Source: Bradyrhizobium diazoefficiens (GTDB lineage: Bacteria > Pseudomonadota > Alphaproteobacteria > Rhizobiales > Xanthobacteraceae). Taken from it: 64,000 nt of DNA. Under the pieces are notes generated by a model that did not search any database, was not told the DNA's origin, and saw nothing but the letters and a program-made list of their open reading frames with translations. A program made the position numbers and the translations under genes. Where the stretch lies: positions 744,001 through 808,000 of the forward strand of contig NZ_JAFCJE010000005.1 in NCBI RefSeq assembly GCF_018131185.1, in the 5' to 3' direction. Below are positions 15,987 to 25,450 of the stretch, one piece after another (the stretch's first letter is position 1; every line of letters starts with the position of its first letter).

Positions 15987-16667
15987 ATGACCGCCGCAAA
16001 TCAGATTGGTATTGCTTCAGTCGTAAACGCTTGGGAGCCCGCTTGCATGTCCTCGGAACGGGATACCGTCCGGGTCGAACACGCAGCCGTCCTTTTCGCC
16101 GACATCATCGGATCCACCTGCATGTCGGAAGAGTGGTCTCCGGCGGAGACGATAAACTTCTTGCGCAGCTACCAGCAGCGCATGGCGATGCGAGTCATTC
16201 AGCATCAGGGCAGAGTCATACAATATCAGGGTGACGCCATCGTCGCGACATTCGGTGATGCGCACGATGCGCGCTGCGCGGCTGGCCGCGCACTCTCTTG
16301 CGCTTTCGGCATGTTGCATACGATTGCAGCCTGGAGCGCTGAGCGTAGCGCGCGCGGAGAGTTGCCGCTGAGCATCGGCATCGGCGTCCATTTTGGCTCG
16401 GTGGGGATGGGCCAGATTGGAGTGGAGCAACATCTGGAGCAGGCGATCGCGGGCGATACGGTCAACGTGGCGCGCAAGCTCGAAGCGCTCACACGGAAGC
16501 TTGGCGCATTCATCGTCGTGAGTGACGAGCTGCTTGGCGCAATCCGCCGGCAAGCTCATCTCGGGTCGGGTGTCGAAAAACTGAAGCCGAATGGCCTCTG
16601 CCGAATTGCCGGCCGCGCAAGTCCGATTTCGACCTGGCTGTTGCCCCGAGACTCGCTCACGGCATGA
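15987..16667 (+). CDS. soluble class III adenylate/guanylate cyclase domain protein
   Basis: 226 aa from MTAANQIGIASVVN; an AGAGAG site precedes it. A single cyclase homology domain fills most of the protein. The first metal-binding Asp is in LFADIIGST, the second in YQGDAIVATFGD, and the transition-state block is AIAGDTVNVARKLEAL with Asn and Arg in place. The substrate-specifying residues cannot be assigned by eye with confidence, but the class favours ATP to cAMP. No membrane segment or sensor domain is seen; only about 25 residues precede the domain. It diverges from the HTH-like unknown gene across a 211-base region that probably holds both promoters. Confidence 0.8.
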   Translation: MTAANQIGIASVVNAWEPACMSSERDTVRVEHAAVLFADIIGSTCMSEEWSPAETINFLRSYQQRMAMRVIQHQGRVIQYQGDAIVATFGDAHDARCAAGRALSCAFGMLHTIAAWSAERSARGELPLSIGIGVHFGSVGMGQIGVEQHLEQAIAGDTVNVARKLEALTRKLGAFIVVSDELLGAIRRQAHLGSGVEKLKPNGLCRIAGRASPISTWLLPRDSLTA

Positions 16668-16933
16668 TATCCGTCGTGCTCTGGTAAAGATGTCCTCGGT
16701 AGCCGGATTAGGTCACCGACCAGCTTCGAATTAATCGATTTGGGCCAGCTAATGGCCGACGCGCTTTCTTACAAATGGTTTCAGAGCCTTTCACCCGAGG
16801 TCTCGTCGCCGAGCAATGTGATCTCGGCCACAGTTGTCGTGCAGGAACAGACCTAATGTCGACAAACTTGCACGCGTCGATGCCGCAGGCCTAGGTTTGG
16901 CCTGGTTCGGATCAGGCAATTTTGGAGGTTCTG

Positions 16934-17269
16934 ATGCAAAAGTCATACTTGCTGGCCGCGACCGCGGCATTGGCGCTCATGATGCAGACATCGCTCGCGT
17001 TGGCTCAGACCGCACCCGCCGCCGGCGGAACCGCGGCGCCTGCGGCGACAGGCACTGCGCCGGCAGCGACGACGGCACCGGCTGCGTCCACCGATAGCTC
17101 CAGCCAGCCGACCGACTCCAAGAAGAGCGCGTCGAAAAAGCAGGCGAAGAAAAAGATGACGCGGCAGCAGGAGATCGACCACTCCGTCGACAGCGGCACC
17201 GTGCCCGCGCGCTATCGCAGCTCGGTGCCCAAGCAGTACCATCAATATATTCCGTTTGATAAGCGGTAG
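16934..17269 (+). CDS. small secreted Ala/Pro/Lys-rich protein
   Basis: 111 aa with GGAGG 5 bases before the ATG. A signal peptide (MQKSYLLAATAALALMMQTSLALAQ) leads into an Ala/Thr/Pro-rich spacer of about 45 residues, a strongly basic stretch (KKSASKKQAKKKMTRQQ) and a C-terminal conserved-looking motif (SGTVPARYRSSVPKQYHQYIPFDKR). The layout, a flexible spacer ending in a compact basic module, suggests a periplasmic protein that contacts an anionic surface such as DNA, LPS or peptidoglycan. No family is recognised. The 266 bases upstream, back to the cyclase gene, show no feature I can support. Confidence 0.6.
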   Translation: MQKSYLLAATAALALMMQTSLALAQTAPAAGGTAAPAATGTAPAATTAPAASTDSSSQPTDSKKSASKKQAKKKMTRQQEIDHSVDSGTVPARYRSSVPKQYHQYIPFDKR

Positions 17270-17422
17270 CCGATCGCATGGCGGCGCGACGTGGTCAGCC
17301 GTTGCGCCGGCACCTTCGAGGGAGACGCGATCGAAGGAACGCCCCGGCCGGGCGGCTTCCCACCTCACATCCCGGTGGCGGTCTGCGAGAGCGGTGCTAG
17401 AGTAGGCCGAATCCCGGGGGGA

Positions 17423-17911
17423 ATGATGAGCGACGACGTGAAGGATGCTGGGCTCGTGGCCATGATCAGCAGCATCCTTGGAGGCAACAAGCGCGCAGAA
17501 AGTGTTGCACCGCCGCCGCTAACCGAGGGGCCGCCGACAGTGCCGTCCAACGGGGCGGAAGCGGTTGCGCCGCCCGTCGCCGAGCCGACGCCGACCGGGC
17601 AGGAGGATGCGCCCGATGCCGCGCCGGCCGCCGCGGAGCCGGTCGAGCAGCCCGCCAAGATCGTCACGACGCGGGACGGCCGACAGCTGCTGCCTGCTGA
17701 AGCGATCGCCGATCTCGTGCTGGGGGAGCTGCGCAAGCTGGAGGATTTTCCGGCAACCGGCGCCTCGGTCACGGTCTATGGCTACCGGCATTGGAACGCG
17801 ATGATCACCTTCGCGCCGTTCTCGACCAATTTCCAGAATGCGACCCGGTTCCGCCAGGCCATGCCGGATATCGTCTTCAAGCTCCGTCGTTTCGTCGAAC
17901 TTGAGATATAA
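17423..17911 (+). CDS. hypothetical protein with Pro/Ala-rich spacer
   Basis: 162 aa; two adjacent ATG codons follow a GGGGGGA site and either could be used. The N-terminus (MSDDVKDAGLVAMISSILGG) is followed by a low-complexity Pro/Ala/Glu linker (about 28-75) and a small C-terminal domain of about 85 residues, with IVTTRDGRQLLPAEAIADL, GASVTVYGYRHWNAMITFAPFS and RFRQAMPDIVFKLRRFV. The linker looks like a flexible tether joining the N-terminal segment to the C-terminal domain. I do not recognise the family. It lies 58 bases before the GreA-like gene on the same strand and may be co-transcribed. Confidence 0.55.
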   Translation: MMSDDVKDAGLVAMISSILGGNKRAESVAPPPLTEGPPTVPSNGAEAVAPPVAEPTPTGQEDAPDAAPAAAEPVEQPAKIVTTRDGRQLLPAEAIADLVLGELRKLEDFPATGASVTVYGYRHWNAMITFAPFSTNFQNATRFRQAMPDIVFKLRRFVELEI

Positions 17912-17969
17912 TCCGGTAGCGGCGGCGCGCTACGTCGCCGACCCCGGACCGTTCGACAGGATTCTTGAA

Positions 17970-18452
17970 TTGAGCGTCGCCTTTACCAAGGAAGAAAGCG
18001 CCGAAACCGCGTCCGAGACGCTGTTGCCGGATCGCCCCATCTCGCCGCATCCGAACCTCGTGACGGAAAAAGGCCTGCATGCGTTGCAGGCGCAGCTTCA
18101 GGAAGCCCGAACGGCCTATGAAGCCGCGCAAGCCATCGAGGACGTCAACGAGAAACGCCGGCAATCGGCCGTGCCCTTGCGCGACGCCCGCTATCTGACG
18201 GAACGCTTGCGCACCGCGCAGCTCGTGCCCGATCCGGCCTCGACGGATATCGTCGCCTTCGGCAGCACCGTGACTTTCAGCCGCGCTGACGGCCGCGTGC
18301 AGACCTATCGCATCGTCGGCGAGGACGAAGCCGATCCGAAAGCGGGGACGATCTCGTTCGTCGCGCCGGTGGCGAGGTCATTGATGGGGAAGGCGGTCGG
18401 CGATGTCGCAGGCTCGGGCGCGCAGGAGATCGAGATTCTGGCGATCGCGTAG
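17970..18452 (+). CDS. GreA/GreB-family transcription elongation factor-like protein
   Basis: About 160 aa, most likely from the TTG at 17970 (LSVAFTKEES); a longer ATG frame would overlap the previous gene's end. The N-terminal half contains a coiled-coil-like stretch (LHALQAQLQEARTAYEAAQ) and the C-terminal half matches the GreA/GreB C-terminal domain (VAFGSTVTFSRADGRVQTYRIVGEDEAD...ISFVAPVARSLMGKAVGD). Gre factors stimulate transcript cleavage in backtracked RNA polymerase. The acidic coiled-coil tip residues are not clear here, so it could be a Gre-fold polymerase-binding regulator (Rnk or CarD-like use) and not a cleavage factor. Confidence 0.7.
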   Translation: MSVAFTKEESAETASETLLPDRPISPHPNLVTEKGLHALQAQLQEARTAYEAAQAIEDVNEKRRQSAVPLRDARYLTERLRTAQLVPDPASTDIVAFGSTVTFSRADGRVQTYRIVGEDEADPKAGTISFVAPVARSLMGKAVGDVAGSGAQEIEILAIA

Positions 18453-18580
18453 GGACGCGCGGGGCCAGGCGGGAGTTGCGTGGCAAAGGGCGCTATCGAC
18501 AGGAGCAATCTCATTCGCCTAAAGCATGATCCGGAACAGCGCGAGGCCGTCGTCTCCGCCAAACAAAGCGCGATGGTTGG

Positions 18581-19258
18581 ATGAGACGGTTTCTGTCGGG
18601 AGCGCTGCCGTTCTACGCGCTGGCTGGCCTCGCCATGTGCATGTACCTCGTCCTGTACAGGACGAGCCTGTTCGATCTGAACGCCGTCGTCCATGGCGCG
18701 GCCGGGTCGGCATGGTTTCCGGCCTTCATGTTCGTCTGCGTGCTGCTGGAAGCGGTCTTCCCGTATTTCGGCTATTTTCCCGGCACCGCCCTTATCCTGA
18801 TGTCGGTGGCGCTCAATCCCAAGGCCGTGGATGGCTCCGTCTTCACCGTGGCGTGGCTCGCCATCATCCTGGGTGCCGTTCTCAGCTACGGACAGGCTCG
18901 TTTCTTCAGGCCGTTCCTGCAGCGCGTGGCCTCAAAAGGGGCCCTGCGCCGTTGCGAGTCCTTGTTTGACGCCTACGGTCCTTACGCGCGCATTGCCTTG
19001 TTCGTTCATCCCAACGCCTGCGCGATGTATTTCACGGCGCTCGGGCTTCTCGGTCGCAATCTGACACGAGAGCTCGCTTATCTCTGCGTGGGAGCCGCGG
19101 CCGCCGTCGGCATTCTGTTCGTCATCGTGACGAGGCTCGTGTCGTCGGTCGGCCCCACCGACGATGGCGAATTGCAGGTGCTACTGGCAGCCGCGCTGGT
19201 CGCCATCGGGACCCTGGTCGGTCTCTACACGGCGTGGCGGCCACAGCGGGCGGCGTGA
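18581..19258 (+). CDS. DedA/VTT-like inner-membrane protein
   Basis: 225 aa with several membrane segments: 5-27, 48-82, 87-107, 140-175 and 200-218. The segment LLEAVFPYFGYFPGTALILMSV, with a membrane-embedded Glu and a Pro-Gly loop, resembles the re-entrant motif of DedA/VTT proteins, which act as lipid scramblases or flippases in undecaprenyl phosphate recycling. The later ALFVHPNACAMYFTALGLL would be the second re-entrant region. The usual conserved Arg of DedA after that helix is not obvious, so the call is tentative. No ribosome site stronger than GGTTGG precedes the ATG. Confidence 0.55.
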   Translation: MRRFLSGALPFYALAGLAMCMYLVLYRTSLFDLNAVVHGAAGSAWFPAFMFVCVLLEAVFPYFGYFPGTALILMSVALNPKAVDGSVFTVAWLAIILGAVLSYGQARFFRPFLQRVASKGALRRCESLFDAYGPYARIALFVHPNACAMYFTALGLLGRNLTRELAYLCVGAAAAVGILFVIVTRLVSSVGPTDDGELQVLLAAALVAIGTLVGLYTAWRPQRAA

Positions 19259-19277
19259 AGTCTGCTCCGTCAGCGTC

Positions 19278-20051
19278 CTACACCCGCGGCAGCTCAACGC
19301 CAGTCAGCTTGCTCAATTTGTCGATGAGCGCGTCCTGAAATTTCGGATCGGTCGCCTCACGGGCCGGCTGCTGCTGCTCGAGTTTATGCCAGTAGCGCCC
19401 GGTCACCAAGGCAGCGGAATCCTCGCTCACCGCCAGCCAGGTTTGCGTCCGCTGTCCGGTGGCGATGTCGACCGGCGCGCCCGCGCCGCCCATCTTCGTG
19501 CGCACCCAGCCGGGGTCGACGGCGTTGCTGAGAACCTTGGGCCAGCGCCGCGCCAGCGCGAAGGCCAGCGCGACCACGTGCAGCTTGCTCTCGGCATAGG
19601 CCTTGGCCGAATCCCAGGGACGCTTGGTCCAGTCGAGGTCGTCGAGCGAACCCTCTCCACCCCTGTGCAATCCGCTGCTGAGATACACCAGCCGACCGGG
19701 CCGCTCGATCCGCGCGGTGAGCATGTACGGTGCGAGCGTGTTGATGGCCAGCGTCTCGGCATGGCCCTCCGGCGTCGCGCCACGGCCGGGCCGCGTGTAG
19801 ACGCCGGCATTGTGGATGATCGCGTCCATGCGCCCGATCGCGTTGACCTGATCGGCGATAGCCTTCGTCTCGGCCGCACTCTTGAGATCGCCGACCACGA
19901 CCCCTTGGACACGCGACCTCAGCTCGCCGAGCGCGCCGATGCGATCGGCCGAGCGCGCGTGCAGCACCACGCGGTGGCCTTGATCGAGCAGCGATTGCGC
20001 CGCCGCGCGGCCGAGGCCATCGGTGCTGCCGGTGATGAAGATGGTCGCCAT
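19278..20051 (-). CDS. short-chain dehydrogenase/reductase
   Basis: 257 aa from MATIFITGSTDGLG. Classical SDR features: the NAD(P)-binding TGSTDGLG at residues 8-15, the adenine-pocket Asp in VVGDLKS, NAG at about 86, the catalytic Ser in YLSSGLH and Tyr-x3-Lys in YAESK, then DPGWVRTKMG. The basic residue in LHARSADR after the second beta strand favours NADPH. It resembles the retinol-dehydrogenase/WW-oxidoreductase-like group. The specific substrate is unknown. It converges with the DedA-like gene, with a gap of about 20 bases, and its upstream region abuts the GAF-kinase gene. Confidence 0.82.
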   Translation of the reverse strand: MATIFITGSTDGLGRAAAQSLLDQGHRVVLHARSADRIGALGELRSRVQGVVVGDLKSAAETKAIADQVNAIGRMDAIIHNAGVYTRPGRGATPEGHAETLAINTLAPYMLTARIERPGRLVYLSSGLHRGGEGSLDDLDWTKRPWDSAKAYAESKLHVVALAFALARRWPKVLSNAVDPGWVRTKMGGAGAPVDIATGQRTQTWLAVSEDSAALVTGRYWHKLEQQQPAREATDPKFQDALIDKLSKLTGVELPRV

Positions 20052-20285
20052 GCGTGTTCCCTTCAACGTTTCAGGCGCGGCGCGGCACGAATGATGCGGC
20101 TTGCATCAGAGATTTGTGGAACTCGCCGCCTCGGCAGATCGTGGAGACGAATTGACGCGTAGTCGATTGAAAATCAACCAACGATACGTCTGGTCGGACG
20201 CACCTGATGGTGGAATAATTCCCGCCGCTTTCTTGATTAGATTTTGACGTCGGCTGTGAACCAGCTGGCGATATGGATTTTCATC

Positions 20286-23200
20286 ATGGCCGCGCTTCCT
20301 CAGGACGTGGTGGCAGATTTGCAGCGCGAGAACGCGCGGCTCCTGGCCGAATTGCGCGCCGCACAAGATCGCGAGACCGCCACTGCAGACATTCTCAAGA
20401 TCATCGCCAGTTCGCCGTCGGAGGTGAAGCCGGTATTCGATGCCATCGCGAGCCAGGCCAATGCCTTGCTCGCCGGCTTTTCGACGACCGTATTCCGTTT
20501 CATCGACGGAATGGCCCATTTGGCGGCATTCACGCCCACGAATCCTGCCGCCGACCAGGCCTTGAACAACATGTTTCCAAGGCCGATTGCCGAGTTCGAG
20601 AGCTTCGCGGGAGTCCAGGCGGGTAAGGTGGTACCGACTCCCGACACTGAAGCGCTGACGAACGACATCAAGCCCATCGCGCGTGCCCGCGGCTTTCGCA
20701 GCATGTTGTTCGTTCCCCTCGCGACCGGCGGCGCGGTGATCGGCATGATCAGCGTGACGCGAGTCGAGCCAGGTACCTTCGCTCCGCATCATGTGCAGCT
20801 TCTGCAAACCTTCGCCGACCAGGCGGTTATCGCCATCGAGAATACGCGGCTCTTCAATGAAGTGCAGGCGCGTACAGACGACTTGCGGGAATCGCTGCAG
20901 CAGCAGACCGCGACCGCGGATGTGTTGAAGGTCATCAGCCGCTCTGCGTTCGATTTGAAAGCCGTTCTCGACACGCTGACGGAATCGGCGGCGTGGCTGT
21001 GTGGTGCCGACATGGCGGCAATCGTCCGGCAGGACGCTGATGGCGCCTACTATCACGCGAGCCGGTACAATTTCTCACCCGAGTGGGCCGACGTCTCGGC
21101 GGGCATTCGACTCAATGCTGGGCGCGGCAGCCTCGTTGGGCGCGTCCTGCTATGCGGCGGGGTTGTCCAGATCCAGGATGTCTTGGCCGATCCCGAATAC
21201 GCCTATCCCGAGCAGCAGAGGGCCGGCGGTTACCGCACCCTTCTTGGCGTACCTTTGCTTCGGTCCGGAGAAACGATCGGCGTGCTGTTTCTGGGCCGCA
21301 AGACCGTGAACTCGTTCATGGACAAGCAGATCGACCTGGTCTCCACCTTCGCCGATCAGGCCGTGATCGCGATCGAGAATGTCCGGCTCTTCGATGAGGT
21401 CCAAGCGAAGACGCGCGATCTCGCCGAGTCGCTCCAGCAGCAAACCGCGACTGCCGATGTGCTGAAGGTGATCAGTCGCTCGACGTTCGATCTGCAGACC
21501 GTGCTCAACACGCTGGTCGATTCGGCGGCACGGCTGTGTGAAGCGGAGATGGCATTCATCATGCGCCGCGAGGGCGATGAATATCAGGCCGGAGCAGCAG
21601 TTGGGTTTCCCGAGAAATACATCGAGTTCCTGCAGGGTCACCCGATTACGCCCGGTCGGAGCACTGTTACAGGTCGGGCCGTGCTTGAGCGCCGTCCAGT
21701 GCAGATCCTCGACGTCGCTGCCGATCCCGAATACGGCCTGCACGAGTCCGTCACCATGGCTGGTCAGCGCACGGCGCTCGGTGTCCCTCTTCTACGCGAG
21801 AACGAACCGATCGGCGCGATCGTAATCGCCCGCAAGCGGGTGCAGCCCTTCACGGAAAAGCAGATCGAGCTTGTCGCTACGTTTGCCGACCAGGCCGTGA
21901 TCGCCATCGAGAACGTCCGGCTGTTCGAACAACTGCAAACCAGGACGCGAGATCTGTCGGAGGCGCTGACGTACCAGACCGGCAGCGCCAATATCTTGCG
22001 GGTTATCGCTTCCTCGCCGACCGAGGTCGGTCCAGTGCTGAAGGCCATCGTGGAAAGCGCATGCGGACTCTGTGAGGCATATGATGCGCTGGTCGTTCTG
22101 AGGGATGGCGACGATATCGTCATCGAGGCGCACCATGGACAAGTTCCCGTAGTGTGGAGCCGACGGGCGATCAGCGTCAAATCGCCCACCGGCCGAGCGA
22201 TTGTCGATCGTCGCACCGTTCAAGTGAACGACTTGCTCGGGCCCGATGGAGAGGAATACCCGATAGGACGCGAATATGCGGTTCGCTCCAACGTTCGGAC
22301 TGTTTTGAGTGTGCCGCTCTTGCGCGAAGGCGAGAGCATGGGGGCGATCGTACTGCGCCGTATGGAGGTACGCCCATTCGACGACAAGCAGATCAGCCTG
22401 CTTCAGACCTTTGCGGATCAGGCCGTGATCGCCCTCGGCAATGTGCGCCTGTTCGAGCAATTGAACGAATCGCTGGAGCGACAGACTGCCACCTCGGAGG
22501 TGCTCGAAATCATCAGCGCTTCGTCGGGCGAATTGGCTCCGGTCTTTCGCAAAATGCTGGAGAATGCGACGCGGATCTGCGGCGCCGGATTCGGCACCAT
22601 GAACCTCTACGAAGAAGGCGGCTTTCGCACGGTCGCACTGCACAACGCGCCGCAAGCCTACGTTGATACCCGGCTGTACCAGAGCATTCGCCCACATCCC
22701 GCGAGCGGGCTCGGCACGGTCGAGAAAACTCATCAGACGGTTCATATCGACGATATCAGAGCGCAACCGCCCTACGTCGAAGGCAATCCGAACGTTCGCG
22801 CGCTTGCTGACCTTGCCGGCGCAAGGACCCTCGTCATCGTTCCGATGCTCAAGGAAGACGAGCTGATCGGCACCATCACGATCTTCCGCCAGGAAGTCAA
22901 ACCCTTCACGGACAAGCAGATCGACCTCGTATCCAACTTCGCGCACCAGGCCGTGATCGCGATCGAGAATGCGCGCCTGCTGAATGAACTGCGCGAGCGC
23001 ACCATGGAATTGTCGCAATCGTTGGAGGAACTGCGAAACGCGCAGGATCGGTTGATCCATACCGAGAAGTTGGCCTCGCTTGGGCAACTCACCGCCGGCA
23101 TTGCGCATGAAATCAAGAACCCGCTCAACTTCGTCAATAATTTCGCTGGGGTTTCCTCCGAGTTGATCGACGAGCTCAGCGACGGACTGCGCTCGGCCGC

Positions 23201-23864
23201 ACTCGGTGAGGCGGCAAGGCAGGAAATCGACGCGCTCATACACATGCTGCAAGGTAATCTGGAAAAGATCGTCCAGCACGGAAAGCGCGCCGATTCCATC
23301 GTCAAGAACATGCTTCTGCACTCGCGCGAAGGGTCTGGCGAGCGTCGTTCGGCCGATATCAACGCGGTCGTCGAGGAAAGCCTCAACCTTGCTTATCACG
23401 GTGCACGCGCTGAAAAGCCGGGATTCAATATCACGCTTGAGAGGCATCTCGATCCGTCGGCCGGGGCGCTCGATCTGTATCCGCAGGAGATCACGCGGGT
23501 GTTCCTCAATCTGATTTCAAATGGATTCTACGCAGCTGGCAAGCACAGGGACGCTGCTGGGGACGGCTTCGAGCCGAGGCTGTGCGCGACGACGACGAAT
23601 CTCGGCGGCGCCGTGGAAATCCGGATTCGCGACAACGGCACCGGCATTCCGGCCGACGTGAGAGAGAAGATATTCAATCCGTTCTTCACGACAAAGCCAG
23701 CCGGCGAAGGAACCGGGCTTGGCCTTTCAATCTGCCACGACATCATTGTGAAGCAGCACGGCGGCAGCATCGAGGTCGATACCGAGCCTGGCGATTATAC
23801 GGAGTTCATCATTTGGCTGCCGCGTACGCTGGCGGCACCATTGCAGACGGGAGGGAGAAGTTGA
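20286..23864 (+). CDS. sensor histidine kinase with five tandem GAF domains
   Basis: 1192 aa from MAALPQDVVADLQREN. Five GAF repeats at about 36-196, 212-372, 391-552, 566-733 and 737-905 each end in a variant of FADQAVIAIENVRLF and begin with VLKVI(S/A)xS; the linkers repeat LQQQTATADVLKVIS. A HisKA domain follows (phosphorylated His in GIAHEIKNPL, about 941), then HATPase_c with N box FLNLISNGFYAAG, DNGTGIP and GTGLGLSI. No membrane segment, so it senses in the cytoplasm; GAF domains bind small ligands, haem or oxidants. The TTGA overlap with the next gene shows that the kinase and receiver are made together. Confidence 0.92.
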   Translation: MAALPQDVVADLQRENARLLAELRAAQDRETATADILKIIASSPSEVKPVFDAIASQANALLAGFSTTVFRFIDGMAHLAAFTPTNPAADQALNNMFPRPIAEFESFAGVQAGKVVPTPDTEALTNDIKPIARARGFRSMLFVPLATGGAVIGMISVTRVEPGTFAPHHVQLLQTFADQAVIAIENTRLFNEVQARTDDLRESLQQQTATADVLKVISRSAFDLKAVLDTLTESAAWLCGADMAAIVRQDADGAYYHASRYNFSPEWADVSAGIRLNAGRGSLVGRVLLCGGVVQIQDVLADPEYAYPEQQRAGGYRTLLGVPLLRSGETIGVLFLGRKTVNSFMDKQIDLVSTFADQAVIAIENVRLFDEVQAKTRDLAESLQQQTATADVLKVISRSTFDLQTVLNTLVDSAARLCEAEMAFIMRREGDEYQAGAAVGFPEKYIEFLQGHPITPGRSTVTGRAVLERRPVQILDVAADPEYGLHESVTMAGQRTALGVPLLRENEPIGAIVIARKRVQPFTEKQIELVATFADQAVIAIENVRLFEQLQTRTRDLSEALTYQTGSANILRVIASSPTEVGPVLKAIVESACGLCEAYDALVVLRDGDDIVIEAHHGQVPVVWSRRAISVKSPTGRAIVDRRTVQVNDLLGPDGEEYPIGREYAVRSNVRTVLSVPLLREGESMGAIVLRRMEVRPFDDKQISLLQTFADQAVIALGNVRLFEQLNESLERQTATSEVLEIISASSGELAPVFRKMLENATRICGAGFGTMNLYEEGGFRTVALHNAPQAYVDTRLYQSIRPHPASGLGTVEKTHQTVHIDDIRAQPPYVEGNPNVRALADLAGARTLVIVPMLKEDELIGTITIFRQEVKPFTDKQIDLVSNFAHQAVIAIENARLLNELRERTMELSQSLEELRNAQDRLIHTEKLASLGQLTAGIAHEIKNPLNFVNNFAGVSSELIDELSDGLRSAALGEAARQEIDALIHMLQGNLEKIVQHGKRADSIVKNMLLHSREGSGERRSADINAVVEESLNLAYHGARAEKPGFNITLERHLDPSAGALDLYPQEITRVFLNLISNGFYAAGKHRDAAGDGFEPRLCATTTNLGGAVEIRIRDNGTGIPADVREKIFNPFFTTKPAGEGTGLGLSICHDIIVKQHGGSIEVDTEPGDYTEFIIWLPRTLAAPLQTGGRS

Positions 23865-24250
23865 GCGTCTTTATATTGGTGGTCGACGACGAACCCGACG
23901 TCGAGGCGCTATTCCGCCAGCAGTTTCGGCGCGATCTGCGCGCCGGTCGTTTTCTCATGGAATTTGTACCGTCGGCACCGTTGGCATTGCAACGCGCGGC
24001 CGAGATAGAGGATGCCACCCTGATTCTGATCCTGTCCGACATCAACATGCCCGGAATGAGCGGGCTGGAGATGCTGCCCATCGTGCGCTCCGTCCGTCCC
24101 GATGTGCCTGTCATCATGATCACGGCCTACGGCGATGCCGAGACCAGGCTCAAGGCGCTCGCGAACGGCGCAACCGACCTGATGACCAAGCCAATCGACT
24201 TCGCGGCGCTGCGTCAGGAGATAGATACGAGGCTTGAGCAGGCCGCGTAA
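23861..24250 (+). CDS. single-domain response regulator (partner of the GAF kinase)
   Basis: 129 aa from a TTG that overlaps the kinase stop (TTGA) and has GGGAGGGAG upstream. One receiver domain: acidic pair VVDDEPD, phospho-Asp in LILSDINMPGMSG, Thr in IMITAYGD and Lys in LMTKPID. No output domain. Translational coupling implies it is the cognate acceptor of the five-GAF kinase; it must pass the signal by protein contact or a further phosphorelay. The phrase SDINMPGMSGLEML matches receivers of the DivK/CheY style. TTG as the start means weak translation unless coupled. Confidence 0.88.
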   Translation: MSVFILVVDDEPDVEALFRQQFRRDLRAGRFLMEFVPSAPLALQRAAEIEDATLILILSDINMPGMSGLEMLPIVRSVRPDVPVIMITAYGDAETRLKALANGATDLMTKPIDFAALRQEIDTRLEQAA

Positions 24251-24368
24251 CTGCAGCCATTGTTGACGAACAAACCGGAACGGCCCGCAAGTGAAATTAT
24301 CACAAGCGCCATTTCAAGCGAAAACTAGGCGTCCTGTCACCGTTCACCCAAAATGCCGGGGATTCAAA

Positions 24369-25208
24369 ATGAAGACGCTCTTGGTCCCGCTTCAAAATAT
24401 TCCGATGATGACATCCACGCTCGATGTTGCCGTACGCCTCGCGCAACGTACCGGCGCCTATATTGAAGGCTTCCCGCTCCGGTTCGGCATCCCTCAATAT
24501 TTAGCCGCGGAATTGGCCACCGGCATTCTCTTGGATTCGTATGAAGTCAAGAGCGAAGCCGAATTGAACGACATGCGCGACTTTTTCGAAGCATTCATGC
24601 TGAAACACGATGTTCCTCGATCCACTGCTGGATTGGGTCGACCCTGTTTCGGCTGGCTGGAGACCGCGCCTGAGGGCGAAGACTTTGTCGGAAGTTATGG
24701 GCGCGCTTTCGATCTGATCGTGATGGCACGGTCTGACATCGATGCTGCAGGCCCTCACCGTCGCGCGATTGAGTCCGCGCTGTTTGAGAGCGGCAGGCCG
24801 GTTCTACTTGCGCCATTGAATGCACAAAGAAGCGTCGCAACAAACATTATGATCCATTGGAACGGTAGTACCGAGCAAGCTCGGGCAAACGCATTTGCCA
24901 TGCCGTTGCTTCGTCTGGCCGAACGGGTATCGGTCCTAACCGTTGTTGGCGGCCAAGCGGTACCAGGACCATCTGTCGATCAGATCGTCCAGCAACTGCG
25001 GTACAATGACATTGCTGCGCAGGTGAGAAGGGTTGAGCTGGAGAATCGCGATACTGGAGAGGCAGTCCTAGATGCGAGTAGAGCTGAAGGCTGCGATCTC
25101 TTGATCAAGGGAGCCTTCACCCGCACGCGGTTGCGGCAAATGATATTCGGCGGGGCGACCAGCTATATCATGGAGCATGCTGATTTGCCTGTCCTGATGG
25201 CACATTGA
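24369..25208 (+). CDS. tandem universal stress protein
   Basis: 279 aa from MKTLLVPLQNI. Two Usp domains in tandem (about 1-135 and 150-279). The second ends with LLIKGAFTRTRLRQMIFGGATSYIMEHADLPVLMAH, which has the ATP-binding Usp pattern G-x(2)-R-x(2)-x(n)-G(S/T)xxxx. The first is degenerate (FDLIVMARSDIDAAGPHRRAIESALFESGRPVLLA). Usp proteins are induced by starvation and oxygen limitation and often bind ATP. It follows the kinase/receiver pair by 118 bases on the same strand, which may make it a target or partner of that system. Confidence 0.85.
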   Translation: MKTLLVPLQNIPMMTSTLDVAVRLAQRTGAYIEGFPLRFGIPQYLAAELATGILLDSYEVKSEAELNDMRDFFEAFMLKHDVPRSTAGLGRPCFGWLETAPEGEDFVGSYGRAFDLIVMARSDIDAAGPHRRAIESALFESGRPVLLAPLNAQRSVATNIMIHWNGSTEQARANAFAMPLLRLAERVSVLTVVGGQAVPGPSVDQIVQQLRYNDIAAQVRRVELENRDTGEAVLDASRAEGCDLLIKGAFTRTRLRQMIFGGATSYIMEHADLPVLMAH

Positions 25209-25450
25209 GCCGCAGGCCTCTCTCCAGATCAGGCCATCCATCTCCTGTTTTGCCTGACGAGGCAAACCAAGAATCGGAAAAGGCGTAAACCATTGATTTG
25301 GCTGGTGCTGTCTACTGTGCATGGGGTTGTTTTCGCGATTTTGCCGGAGCGAGCAAGATGCCCCAGTCCGTCGACGCTCTTCGGGCTACGCCGGACACGC
25401 TTCGCCATGATTGGACGTGGCTGCGCCACGCGAAGCCTTTTGGCGAAGCG

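Noticed and set aside
16668..16933. Small gene between the cyclase and the secreted protein
   Set aside because: No frame with a plausible ribosome site or protein-like composition on either strand; probably only promoter DNA.
21792..23447. Minus-strand open frame inside the five-GAF kinase gene
   Set aside because: High GC opens the antisense frame; the plus-strand frame has five GAF repeats and complete kinase motifs.
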